From: Selenomonas sp.
GTDB taxonomy: Bacteria > Bacillota > Negativicutes > Selenomonadales > Selenomonadaceae
Length of the DNA stretch: 42,921 nt
Direction: 5' to 3'
Assembly (NCBI RefSeq): GCF_022771645.1
Contig: NZ_JALFCU010000099.1
Coordinates: forward strand, 1-42,921
Shown: in pieces, positions 23,546 through 31,723 of the stretch
Layout: each line of letters starts with the position of its first letter
How positions within the stretch are numbered: position 1 is the stretch's first letter
Made by a program: the position numbers and the translations under genes
The notes under the pieces: model-generated
The model's database searches: none
The model's input: only the letters and a program-made list of their open reading frames with translations
Told to the model about the DNA's origin: nothing

Positions 23546-25371
23546 CCATCCATTTCCTTTTTGATTTCTGTGAGCTCCTTGAGCTTTTCCGCCATGCCGG
23601 CGACATCGCCGGACGTGCTCGCCTCCGTCGCCTCGCGGCTCAGCCGCTCGTACCGCTGCTTCAGGTACGCACGCCGCAGGAGCGCGATGGAATCGCTGTA
23701 GGCCGCAAGCGCGTCGCCGGACGTTCCGGCAGCGTCTTCCGCGTCGTCCTCGTTTTCCACGATGGCGCGCGACAGTTCTTCTGCCGCTTCGTCGCCGAGC
23801 TTTGATGCGAGTTGCGTGCCGTCCCATTCCTCCGTCTCGTTCAGGTAGGAGAAAATCGTGCGCTGCAGCTCGTCCGGGATGCCGTCGAGCGGCACCATGG
23901 ACAGCGCGTGCGCGAGGAGCGACGGGTCTTCCCAGACGGCATGGAGCACGATGCGGCCGGCCTTTTGCAGTGCGCCGTCCGCACGGTGCATGCGCGGACG
24001 TTCCGTTTGCACAGTTGCCCGCTGCGCAGGCCCGACGGTATCCGCCTCCTGCCAGAGCAGTTGCGGATTGCGCGCGGCTTTCGCCGTTTCCTCGCGGATG
24101 ATGCCTTCGTCCACCATGAGCGTCTGCGCGAGCCGCTTCGCGAGCTCCGAGCGCTCTGCCGCGCTGCGCATCATCGCGAGCACGGGCAGCATTTCGTGGA
24201 GCGCCTGCATCTTGCCGCCGAGCGACTGCGTGTCCACATGCGCGAGCACGTAGCGCAGGCGGTAATCCGTGAGCGAAAACGCGTTCTCGACGAGCGCGCG
24301 GAACGCGTCCGCGCCGTGCTTGCGGATGAACTCGTCCGGATCTTTGCCGTCCGGCACGACGATGACGCGCACGTCCGCACCGGAGTCGCGCACGACCGTC
24401 AGCGCGCGGATCGTCGCATTCTGCCCAGCGTCATCGCTGTCGTAGCAAAAATAGAACCGCTTCGCATAGCGCAGGAGCTTCTTGCAATGCTCGGCTGTGA
24501 ATGACGTGCCGAGCGATGCGACGACGTTCTTCACGCCGGCGTCAAACACCGAGATCGCATCCATGTAGCCTTCGACGATGATGGCATAGCCCGCCTGTCG
24601 GATGGCCTGGTGCGAACGGTCGAGGCCGAACAGCAGCCGCCGCTTGTTGAACAGTACGGTTTCCTTTGTATTCAGATACTTCGGCTTGCTATCATCGAGC
24701 ACGCGCCCGCCGAAGCCGACGACGCGCCCGCGCTCATCCGCAATCGGGATCATGACGCGGTGGCGGAAGCGGTCGTAAATGCCCTGCCCTTCGCGGCGCT
24801 CCATCGCGAGGCCGTCTTCGAGGAGGAACTCCTGCGGCACGCCGCGCGCAAGGAACGCTTTCGTGAGCTTGTCCCACGCGTTCGGCGCGTAGCCGAGGCC
24901 GAATTCCTCGATCGTGTCCATGGAGATGCCGCGGCCGGCGAAATACGCTTTGCCAACTTCCCCCATGTGCGTCATCGTCAGGCAGTTGTGGAAAAACGTC
25001 CGCGCCATTTCATTGACTTTCAGGAGGTCTTTCAGCCTCTGTTCGCGCGCTTTTTCCTGTGCTGACTTCGGTCGCTCCGGCAGCGGGATGCCGAGTTTTT
25101 CTGCCTGCAGCTTGATGGCGTCGAAATAACTCACGTTCTCGATGAGCGAGAGGAATTTGAAGACGTTGCCGCCCGCATGGCAGCCGAAGCAATAAAAAAA
25201 TCCCTTGTCGGGAACGACCGAAAACGACGGCGTCTTTTCCTGATGGAACGGGCAGCAGCCCCAGAAGCGGTTGCCCTTCCGCTTGAGCGTGACATAGTGG
25301 GAGACGACATCGACGATGTCAGATCCTTGCTCGACGCGTTCGACGAACGCATCCATATCTGCTCGTTCCAT
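23542..25371 (-). CDS. dnaG: DNA primase
   Basis: DnaG makes RNA primers at the replication fork with the replicative helicase. The 609-residue protein shows the N-terminal CHC2 zinc finger (CPFHQEKTPSFSVVPDKGFFYCFGCHAGG). The RNA polymerase domain has the RFRHRVMIPIADERGRVVGFGGRVL block, and the Toprim part includes IIVEGYMDAISVFDAG and YFCYDSDDAGQNATIRAL. A divergent C-terminal helicase-binding domain follows. The ATG at 25371 is chosen because GGAGGGAG lies seven bases upstream; a GTG two codons earlier would be too close to it. Confidence 0.97.
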   Translation of the reverse strand: MERADMDAFVERVEQGSDIVDVVSHYVTLKRKGNRFWGCCPFHQEKTPSFSVVPDKGFFYCFGCHAGGNVFKFLSLIENVSYFDAIKLQAEKLGIPLPERPKSAQEKAREQRLKDLLKVNEMARTFFHNCLTMTHMGEVGKAYFAGRGISMDTIEEFGLGYAPNAWDKLTKAFLARGVPQEFLLEDGLAMERREGQGIYDRFRHRVMIPIADERGRVVGFGGRVLDDSKPKYLNTKETVLFNKRRLLFGLDRSHQAIRQAGYAIIVEGYMDAISVFDAGVKNVVASLGTSFTAEHCKKLLRYAKRFYFCYDSDDAGQNATIRALTVVRDSGADVRVIVVPDGKDPDEFIRKHGADAFRALVENAFSLTDYRLRYVLAHVDTQSLGGKMQALHEMLPVLAMMRSAAERSELAKRLAQTLMVDEGIIREETAKAARNPQLLWQEADTVGPAQRATVQTERPRMHRADGALQKAGRIVLHAVWEDPSLLAHALSMVPLDGIPDELQRTIFSYLNETEEWDGTQLASKLGDEAAEELSRAIVENEDDAEDAAGTSGDALAAYSDSIALLRRAYLKQRYERLSREATEASTSGDVAGMAEKLKELTEIKKEMDG

Positions 25372-25479
25372 GCACACGCTCCCTCCGTCAAGAGTATATA
25401 TTCACCAAAAAACGGAAATTTCCTTTTTCTCTTGACAAAAATAATTCTTTGAATCTCATAAATTTTACCTGACGTGCTG

Positions 25480-26496
25480 TTAATGCACCATGAGGCCGAC
25501 CGGCGGCATGAAGATTTCGTTGAAGAGCTGCACGGCATAGCTGTCCGTGAGCCCCGCGACGTAATCCGTGACCGTCTGCTTGCGTCCCCAGTACGATTCG
25601 CGCGCGGCAAACTCTTTTGGCAGCTCATCAAAATGCGCGAGGTAATGCTCATAGAGCTGCCGCAGCACGAACTTCGCCTGCTCGCGCTCATGCGCGAGCA
25701 CGTCGGAGTGATAGATGCGCTCGAACATGAAATCGCGGAAGACGTCCATGACGCGCTTGCCCTCCGCGCTCTGCAGGATGTCGCCCTGCCCCATCGACGC
25801 CTCGATCATATCGGAGACCATGCCCGTGATCATCTGCGACGTCGTCTCGCCGAAGCGCTGCCGGACGTCTGACGGCAAGTCGTCCGCCGTCAAGAGCCCG
25901 GCGCGCAGGCTGTCGTCATAGTCATGCGAGAGGTACGCGATGCGGTCGGCCGTCTTCACGATACACCCTTCGAGCGTGCGCGGCTGGCGATCGCCTGTGT
26001 GATTCACAATGCCGTCTTTCACTTCCATCGTGAGGTTCAGCCCCTGCCCGCCCTTTTCGAGGAACTCCACGACGCGCAAGCTCTGCTCGTTGTGGCAGAA
26101 ATGCCCTGTGAGCTCGTCCATCGCCGCCTCGCCCGCATGGCCGAACGGCGTGTGGCCGACGTCATGGCCGAGCGCGATGGCCTCGACGAGGTCTTCGTTG
26201 AGGCGCAGGCCGCGCGCGATCGTGCGCGAAATCTGCGACACCTCGAGGCTGTGCGTCATGCGCGTGCGGTAGTGATCGCCCGCGACGATGTAGACCTGCG
26301 TCTTGTGCTTCAGCCGACGGAACGACTTCGAATGCAGGATGCGGTCGCGGTCGCGCTGGAACTTCGTGCGGAACGGACATTCCTCCATCGGCTCTTTTCT
26401 CCGCGCCTCGCGGCTCTTCGCCGCCAGCGGCGAAAGCATCTCATATTCAAGGTCTTCCGTCCGTTCGCGGACCGTCTTAGCTTCCGTTGCTTCCAT
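25480..26496 (-). CDS. dgt: Deoxyguanosinetriphosphate triphosphohydrolase-like protein
   Basis: An HD-domain dNTP triphosphohydrolase of 338 residues, type 2 (dgt-like). Visible motifs are CPFRTKFQRDRDRILHSKSFRRLKHKTQVYI, TRMTHSLEVSQISRTIARGL (first His of the HD site) and ALGHDVGHTPFGHAGE (HD pair). The last is KTADRIAYLSHDYDDSLRAG (distal Asp). It hydrolyses dNTPs to deoxynucleosides and triphosphate, affecting dNTP pools. The start MEATEAK (26496) has GGAGGTG four bases upstream; the frame is open 25 codons further but through a promoter-like region. It stands at the head of the dgt-dnaG-rpoD cluster. Confidence 0.93.
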   Translation of the reverse strand: MEATEAKTVRERTEDLEYEMLSPLAAKSREARRKEPMEECPFRTKFQRDRDRILHSKSFRRLKHKTQVYIVAGDHYRTRMTHSLEVSQISRTIARGLRLNEDLVEAIALGHDVGHTPFGHAGEAAMDELTGHFCHNEQSLRVVEFLEKGGQGLNLTMEVKDGIVNHTGDRQPRTLEGCIVKTADRIAYLSHDYDDSLRAGLLTADDLPSDVRQRFGETTSQMITGMVSDMIEASMGQGDILQSAEGKRVMDVFRDFMFERIYHSDVLAHEREQAKFVLRQLYEHYLAHFDELPKEFAARESYWGRKQTVTDYVAGLTDSYAVQLFNEIFMPPVGLMVH

Positions 26497-26536
26497 GATG
26501 CACCTCCGATGCTTGCAGAATTTCGTTGCATGATAA

Positions 26537-26542
26537 ATTATA
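26537..26542 (-). promoter_or_regulatory. Possible -10 box for dgt
   Basis: A consensus TATAAT lies 40 bases upstream of the dgt start on the minus strand. The nearest TTGACA is only seven bases upstream of it, so no proper -35 is seen. Confidence 0.35.
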
Positions 26543-26615
26543 CACGCCTTGTCAAAATTCCTGCTTTTCAAAAATTTTGTTGCATGTGATTGCTACCGAG
26601 ATGAAAAAAAATCCA

Positions 26616-26660
26616 TAGAAAAAAGGATTCTTCGAAATCGAGGAATCCTTTTTTTTCTAG
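26616..26660. terminator. Terminator downstream of the C39-like peptidase gene
   Basis: GGATTCTTCG and CGAGGAATCC arms with a four-base loop (26625-26648) extend through flanking A and T tracts into a stem of about 20 bp. It can act on both strands and lies just after the last gene of the operon 28886-26672. Confidence 0.82.
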
Positions 26661-26671
26661 AACAATCGTCT

Positions 26672-27307
26672 TCAAATAAAGTACTCGATGCCTTCGCCCG
26701 CCGTCTTTTCCGTCTTGCGGTTGAACAGCAGCACGGCCTCGCGGTCGTCGACGGGGCCGAGGGCGTAGGCGCGGCTCTTTTCGCATTCGAAGCACGCAAA
26801 CGGCACGATGCGGTTGTGCGTGAACGGGTGATCCGTCACGATTTCGATGCCCATGCCGCAGAATTCTTTGGTGTCCGGCCGTACATACCACGGATCGAAC
26901 ATGAGCACGCCGCGCCCGTCCGGCGCGAGGCCCGTCAGCAGCGTATAGTGCTCGACATCGTAAAAGAGCCGCACGACGGCGACGCCGCCGCGGCGCAGCG
27001 CGTCCTGGATGCCGCCCTCCTGCGCGAGGTTCACGGCGCGACCTGAGAGATACGTCGATGACAGCGGCAAGTCCGTCGCGTGACCGAAGCCGTCAAGCCA
27101 GTTCGAGAGGAACATCATCGCCATGCGCGACGTGCCGGCCTTGCCGGGCGCGCCCTCGGCGCTGTAGCAGTCGAGGCTGTAGAGCATGACGTTGCGGATG
27201 ATCTCCGGCGGGATGGCCTCGCGGTCGAAGAGGAAGCTCACGGCGTTCAGCATCGTCGTCGGGCCGCAGTCATAATTCGACAGCTGATAGTGGAGCGGAT
27301 TTTTCAT
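26672..27307 (-). CDS. C39-like cysteine peptidase domain protein
   Basis: A 211-residue protein with the layout of a papain-like peptidase of the C39 type. Gln8 is in YQLSNYDCGPTTMLNAVSFL with nucleophile Cys14, His120 is in YDVEHYTLLTG, and Asp138 is in VLMFDPWYV. No signal peptide or ABC transporter domain is present, so it is probably cytosolic and not a bacteriocin-processing exporter. It may be a standalone peptidase, a peptide cross-link enzyme or an inactive relative; the substrate is unknown. Its ATG overlaps the exonuclease stop codon as ATGA, so the genes are translationally coupled. A terminator follows. Confidence 0.75.
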   Translation of the reverse strand: MKNPLHYQLSNYDCGPTTMLNAVSFLFDREAIPPEIIRNVMLYSLDCYSAEGAPGKAGTSRMAMMFLSNWLDGFGHATDLPLSSTYLSGRAVNLAQEGGIQDALRRGGVAVVRLFYDVEHYTLLTGLAPDGRGVLMFDPWYVRPDTKEFCGMGIEIVTDHPFTHNRIVPFACFECEKSRAYALGPVDDREAVLLFNRKTEKTAGEGIEYFI

Positions 27308-28059
27308 AAGCGGAGCTCCAATCCCACAGGGCAGTGGTCGCTGCCGTAGATGTCGCTGTGGATCGTCGCGGCGGCGATGTTTTCTTTCAAGCGCGCCGAC
27401 GTGACAAAATAATCAATGCGCCATCCCGCATTCGTCAGACGCGCTTTGCGCAGGTACGACCACCACGTGTACGCGCCCGTCGCGTCCGGATGCAATGCGC
27501 GGAACGTGTCGACGAAGCCCGCGGAAAGGAGCTCGTCAAACTTGCCGCGCTCTTCGTCCGTGAAGCCGGCGTTGTGATGATTCGTCTTCGGATTCTTGAG
27601 GTCGATCTCCGTATGCGCGACATTGAGGTCGCCGCAGAGGATGACGGGCTTTTCGGCGTCGAGTTTTTGCAGATACGCGCGAAATGCATCTTCCCACGTC
27701 ATGCGGTACGCGAGGCGCTCGAGGCCGCGCTGGCTGTTCGGCGTGTAGCACGTGACGAAAAAGAACTCGGGGAACGCGAGCGTGATGACGCGCCCCTCAT
27801 GATCGTGTTCGTCGATGCCGATACCATATGTCACGGTCTCCGGCGCGCGGCGCGTGAAGACGGCTGTCCCCGAGTAGCCTTTCTTTTCCGCGCTGTTCCA
27901 ATACTGCGTGTAGCCGGGAAGCTCGAGGATGGCCTGTCCTTCCTGCATCTTCGTTTCCTGCAAGGCAAAGATATCGGCGTCCAGCGCGCGGAACGATTCC
28001 ATGAAGCCTTTCTTCAGGCAGGCGCGCAGGCCGTTGACATTCCAAGAAATACATTTCAT
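27304..28059 (-). CDS. Exodeoxyribonuclease III (ExoA/Xth family AP endonuclease)
   Basis: A 251-residue endonuclease/exonuclease/phosphatase-fold enzyme for base excision repair. Motifs include MKCISWNVNGLRACLKKG, ALQETKMQEG (metal-binding Glu), TCYTPNSQRGLERLAYRMTWE, ILCGDLNVAHTEIDLKNPK (catalytic Asp/Asn), and the C-terminal WRIDYFVTSARL with SDHCPVGLEL (catalytic Asp-His). It nicks abasic sites and degrades 3' ends. The start ATG (28059) follows GGAGG seven bases upstream and overlaps the stop codon of the preceding gene as ATGA. The longer frame to 28152 is not supported. Confidence 0.95.
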   Translation of the reverse strand: MKCISWNVNGLRACLKKGFMESFRALDADIFALQETKMQEGQAILELPGYTQYWNSAEKKGYSGTAVFTRRAPETVTYGIGIDEHDHEGRVITLAFPEFFFVTCYTPNSQRGLERLAYRMTWEDAFRAYLQKLDAEKPVILCGDLNVAHTEIDLKNPKTNHHNAGFTDEERGKFDELLSAGFVDTFRALHPDATGAYTWWSYLRKARLTNAGWRIDYFVTSARLKENIAAATIHSDIYGSDHCPVGLELRL

Positions 28060-28886
28060 TCCGCGTCCTCCTTCCCTTGGAGCAGCACGCTCTTGACGTC
28101 GTACGTCAAAATGGAAATTTCTGCGAGCAGCGACTTCAGGCAGTCCGGCCATGTGCTGCGCGGGCCGAACGCGAGGCTGCTCTCCTCGCCCGTGCGGCGC
28201 ACGAACTTGATGGCGATGTGTTCTTGCGGCTTGCCGCTTTCCTCGTCCACCTGCGCGCGCTTGCCTACAGCCGCCTGCTTTTCCGCAAGCGCCGTGAGCT
28301 CCGTGAGGCTCGGGTCAACGCGCTTCAGGAGGATGGGGATGTTGCGGATGGAGTCGAACGCATGACGCTCCGTGCCAAAGCCCTGCTTGTGGCGCGTGAG
28401 GATCAGGATGTGCTTGCCGCGATGGATGGCGAGCTTCTCGACAAGCGTGCCGCCCGCGAGGCGCGGCGCGTAGGCATTGCCGGCGACGGGCGCGAGCGCG
28501 CCCTCGTACACGATGGAGAGCGTCTCGACCTGATGGATTTTCGGGATGGCAACACCCGGCAGCTCGTTCATGACGTCGACGAACGACGGCCAGTTTTCTG
28601 GATACGCATCGCCCGTGATGCGCCGCTTCACGCCGTCCACGATGAACGACAGTTCCCATGGCGAGACGCGCTCCTCGTCCGTCTCCGCCGCGTACCGTTT
28701 TTTCCACGCCGTGATGCGCACGCGCTCGAGATGGCGCAGGAACCGCCGCCCGTTCTCAAGGACGCGCCACGCGATTTTCTCCGGCGCCTCCCCGTGGAAA
28801 CACGCGAAATGCACCTGGCGGTTCTTCACCGCGACGACGGCGGTCAGGGACTGCTCCTCCATGTGAAACTTCAAGCGATCGAGCAC
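28056..28886 (-). CDS. Unknown 276-residue protein
   Basis: I do not recognise a family. The protein starts MLDRLKFHMEEQSLTAVVAVKNRQVHFACFHGE with a GTG codon, GAGGAGG lying seven bases upstream. It is soluble, has no signal peptide or membrane segment, and mixes charged and short hydrophobic strands (LSIVYEGALAPVAGNAY; KHILILTRHKQGFG). A C-terminal amphipathic segment reads CLKSLLAEISILTYDVKSVLL. It is the first gene of an operon with exonuclease III and the C39-like protein, joined by ATGA overlaps. This suggests a linked role but does not show it. Confidence 0.75.
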   Translation of the reverse strand: MLDRLKFHMEEQSLTAVVAVKNRQVHFACFHGEAPEKIAWRVLENGRRFLRHLERVRITAWKKRYAAETDEERVSPWELSFIVDGVKRRITGDAYPENWPSFVDVMNELPGVAIPKIHQVETLSIVYEGALAPVAGNAYAPRLAGGTLVEKLAIHRGKHILILTRHKQGFGTERHAFDSIRNIPILLKRVDPSLTELTALAEKQAAVGKRAQVDEESGKPQEHIAIKFVRRTGEESSLAFGPRSTWPDCLKSLLAEISILTYDVKSVLLQGKEDAE

Positions 28887-28919
28887 AAAAAATCCTCCTC
28901 TGGTGATTCATTGCCCTTC

Positions 28920-28948
28920 ATTTTACTACAGGACGGACAATTTCTCAA
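28920..28948 (-). promoter_or_regulatory. Sigma70 promoter for the unknown-exoIII-C39 operon
   Basis: On the minus strand TTGAGA (28943-28948) is followed at exactly 17 bases by TAAAAT (28920-28925), 34 bases upstream of the GTG start. Confidence 0.7.
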
Positions 28949-29011
28949 CCAGAGAAGGCCTCTCTCAAAAACGCACACGCCGCGCACAAAAGTTGCGTCA
29001 TGCGAAAAGCG

Positions 29012-30715
29012 TCACCGCTGCGCGAGCTCGCGCTCGAGCACGGCACCCGCTTTCTTCGCGAGCTCTTCGACGGCGCGCACGCGGACGAAATGCGTGCCGA
29101 AGATCTGCTGCGCCGCGCCGTCCGTCTCCCCGCCCGGGAACACGCTCTCGACGAGGCCGACAAGCTGCACGCCTGATTTCCGCAGCGCACGCGCGCTCGC
29201 CGCCGCGTCTTCGACTGCCGCGCGTCCCATGTAGCTGCGCTCAAAGAGGCCGTCGGCGCGCGCGAGGCCGAGGTCGTCGCCCGGATGCGCGTCCGTCAGC
29301 ATCAAGACGGCATGGCGCTCGCCGGCCGCTGCCCGCACGCGGCCGCCGCGCCCGAGCACATACGGGAGCGCACGCAGCGCGAGGCCGTCGCGGTTCCAGC
29401 CGCGCGCGACGTAATCCGCGATGCGGCTCGTGTTTTTTTCGTCGAACGTTTTCAGCGATGTCAGCACCGTCACGCCGCGCACGCTCGCAAACGACCAGAC
29501 CTGCACGGGCACGGCCGCCGCCATGAGGCTCGCCGCGACGAGCCGCGCCTCGGCCGCGATGCGCGCCTGCTGCGACTCGCGTGATGCCGACGCATCGAGC
29601 AGCAGCGTCACATCAAACGAAGGAAACGGCTCTTCCTCCACGCTCGCGAAGACGCGCGCATCGTGGAGCGCCGCCGCCCGCCACGCGCGCGATGCCGCGA
29701 GCCGCCCGTGCTTCGCCGCGACCGCGAGCGGCTGCCGCGTCACGTCTACGACATTCTTCAGCCGCGCGGCAAGCGTGTGCTGCGCCTGCCGCAGGACGAC
29801 CGCATGCTCCGCCGCCCACGCGCGGTTGATCTCGTTCCCCGCGCCCTCGGCGCGCGCGAAAAACACATGCGCGCCCGCATGGCTGCCAACGCACACATCC
29901 GCCTCGATCTCCATGCGCCGTGCCTCCGAGAAAAACGGCACGCCGAACAGCGCGAGATCGCGCCGCCAATCCTCCGCGCGCCTCCGCCCGAGAAACGCCT
30001 CCGTCCCCGACGCACCCATGACGCCCTCATCCGTCCCGCGTCCGCCCTGCCGCGTCGGCGCATCGTCCTGCACGAGATGCACGGGCAACACGCGCCGCAG
30101 CACCGAGAGCATCGCCTCGGGCAGCGCGATGTGCCATGCCCGCCTTGAGCCCATGAGCATCCGTACGCGGAAATAACGATGCAGCACGTCATCGAGCGCC
30201 GCCGTCAATGCGTCCGTCGTCGCGAGTGGCGGCAACTTCAGCGCCTCGTACAGCCCGCGATCCCAAGGATTGCGCAATCCCGTCGATTCGCCCAAAACCT
30301 CGCGGCACCGCGCCGCTTTCATCGTATGCGCGACGGACGCCGACACCATGCGTTCCTGCATCGAGATGTCGACGTCTTTGAGCTCCAGCAAAAACTGCCG
30401 CGCATGCACGCGCTGCATCTCGCCGAGCGCCGGCGCCACCTCCTGCGCGCGCGGCAGGACCGCCGTCTCGATGCCGAGCCACGCCACATCCGTCAACGTG
30501 TCCGAAAACACGGAGTCGTGCAATCCATCGAGCCACGCCAAGAGTTTTTCCGCGTCATAAAACCGATGCACGAATCCCACGACCGCATTGAGATACGCAT
30601 CCGGCGTCCCGTCGCGGAAAAACGCCAAGAACCCCGGAGAAAATCCATACGTCCCCGCCGCCGTCCAAACCTGGTTCCGTGCCCGCCGGCGCGAAGCTTC
30701 ACGCGAAGAAGCCAT
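29012..30715 (-). CDS. VWA domain protein partner of MoxR ATPase
   Basis: A 567-residue protein. The C-terminal third is a von Willebrand A domain with an intact metal site: LLLDASASRESQQ (DxSxS) and VLMLTDAHPGDD. The N-terminal two thirds are helical and not recognised, with a Gly-rich stretch (TRQGGRGTDEGVMGASG). It may be related to the CobT/CoxE-like VWA partners of MoxR ATPases. Such pairs act like metal-insertion or protein-remodelling chaperones; the client is unknown. The ATG at 30715 lies inside the end of the moxR gene (17-base overlap), with AGGAGA upstream. The longer frame to 30796 is not likely. The gene is unusually GC-rich and Arg/Ala-rich. Confidence 0.82.
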   Translation of the reverse strand: MASSREASRRRARNQVWTAAGTYGFSPGFLAFFRDGTPDAYLNAVVGFVHRFYDAEKLLAWLDGLHDSVFSDTLTDVAWLGIETAVLPRAQEVAPALGEMQRVHARQFLLELKDVDISMQERMVSASVAHTMKAARCREVLGESTGLRNPWDRGLYEALKLPPLATTDALTAALDDVLHRYFRVRMLMGSRRAWHIALPEAMLSVLRRVLPVHLVQDDAPTRQGGRGTDEGVMGASGTEAFLGRRRAEDWRRDLALFGVPFFSEARRMEIEADVCVGSHAGAHVFFARAEGAGNEINRAWAAEHAVVLRQAQHTLAARLKNVVDVTRQPLAVAAKHGRLAASRAWRAAALHDARVFASVEEEPFPSFDVTLLLDASASRESQQARIAAEARLVAASLMAAAVPVQVWSFASVRGVTVLTSLKTFDEKNTSRIADYVARGWNRDGLALRALPYVLGRGGRVRAAAGERHAVLMLTDAHPGDDLGLARADGLFERSYMGRAAVEDAAASARALRKSGVQLVGLVESVFPGGETDGAAQQIFGTHFVRVRAVEELAKKAGAVLERELAQR

Positions 30716-31652
30716 CAGCGCTGTCTCCTTCTCCGACAAACAAACGAACGACATCGAACACAATCTCGCGTTCTTCCTCTTCCATGCATTTGTCAATCAT
30801 GCCCATAGCGATGGCTTGCCATGGCGCAACGCCAAACTGCATCATCCGCACAGCCGACCGCAATCCGCGCAAATCGACGGCACGGCTCGAGATTTCCCCC
30901 TGCGCATGCTTTTCCGCGAGCGCGAGGAACAATTTACACAGCACGTTCCGCCCGTTATCTGACAAGTCAGGGCAACCTTTTGTCAATAGGGAAAGCAACG
31001 CGGATTCTGTGAGTTCCGGCATCCGCAGGACCACAAAACGCGACGCAAGCGCTTCGTTGAGCTCCCGCGTCCCCGCATACCCGTGGTTCATCGTGCCGAT
31101 GACGTGTGCCGCCGGTGACAGTTCCACGACGCCATGCCCCGGCACCTCGACCATGCCACGGTCATCGAGCAGCGAATGCATCACGGCGAGCGCTTCGTTG
31201 CGCGCCATGTTGATCTCATCGAGCACGGCAAAGCCGCCCGCCTCCGCGCATTCGACGATCGGCCCCGGGCGAAACACGACGCGCCCGTCACGGAGCGTAT
31301 CTGTGCCCAAGAGTCCTTCCGCATCCATCTGCACATGAAACGACACGTTCCAGACCGGCCGGCCGAACACCGCCGCGAGATTCGCCGCGAGCATATTCTT
31401 GCCCGTCGCCTTCGGCCCGACGAGCAGCAGATGCTCGCCCGAGAGGAGCGCGGCGAGCGCGCCCTCGATGACCGTGCGCCCTTCATAGACGAACGGCACG
31501 GGCGATACCGGCCGCCCGCCCGCCGCAATCGGATTCTGCGCGCGCCACGCATTCACTTCATCGAGCAACGCACGCGATACGCCCTGTTCCTTCCATGCAA
31601 CCATGATGGCTGCTCCATCGTAACGCACGCGCTTTTGTTTTTCCAGACTCAT
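30699..31652 (-). CDS. MoxR-family AAA ATPase (CbbQ/NorQ-like)
   Basis: A 317-residue AAA ATPase. Walker A is GPKATGKN (about 79-86), Walker B is GFAVLDEINMARNEAL, and sensor 1 is HVIGTMNHGYAGTRELNEALASRF. The arrangement with a downstream VWA gene and overlapping frames is typical of MoxR systems, which fold, activate or insert cofactors into partner proteins. The start ATG has GAGG seven bases upstream; a TTG immediately before it is an alternative. A TATAAT within the 3' end of the next gene upstream (31730-31735) may be its -10. The gap 31656-31723 also holds a GGCCGC/GCGGCC hairpin. Confidence 0.88.
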   Translation of the reverse strand: MSLEKQKRVRYDGAAIMVAWKEQGVSRALLDEVNAWRAQNPIAAGGRPVSPVPFVYEGRTVIEGALAALLSGEHLLLVGPKATGKNMLAANLAAVFGRPVWNVSFHVQMDAEGLLGTDTLRDGRVVFRPGPIVECAEAGGFAVLDEINMARNEALAVMHSLLDDRGMVEVPGHGVVELSPAAHVIGTMNHGYAGTRELNEALASRFVVLRMPELTESALLSLLTKGCPDLSDNGRNVLCKLFLALAEKHAQGEISSRAVDLRGLRSAVRMMQFGVAPWQAIAMGMIDKCMEEEEREIVFDVVRLFVGEGDSADGFFA

Positions 31653-31672
31653 CAAAAATCCTCACACAAACA

Positions 31673-31717
31673 TTCGACCCCGGCCGCCCGCAGAAGAACG
31701 AGCGGCCAAGATCGAAC
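31673..31717. repeat. Two-part inverted repeat between the beta-CASP and moxR genes
   Basis: TTCGA...GGCCGC and GCGGCC...TCGAA form nested arms around a loop rich in T and C. No T-tract follows in the direction of transcription, so it is not a clear terminator; it might be a processing site or a weak stop. Confidence 0.4.
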
Positions 31718-31723
31718 AACACA

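Noticed and set aside
26520..26570. Full promoter with TTGACA and TATAAT upstream of dgt
   Set aside because: The two hexamers are only seven bases apart, so they cannot form one promoter; only the -10 was kept at low confidence.
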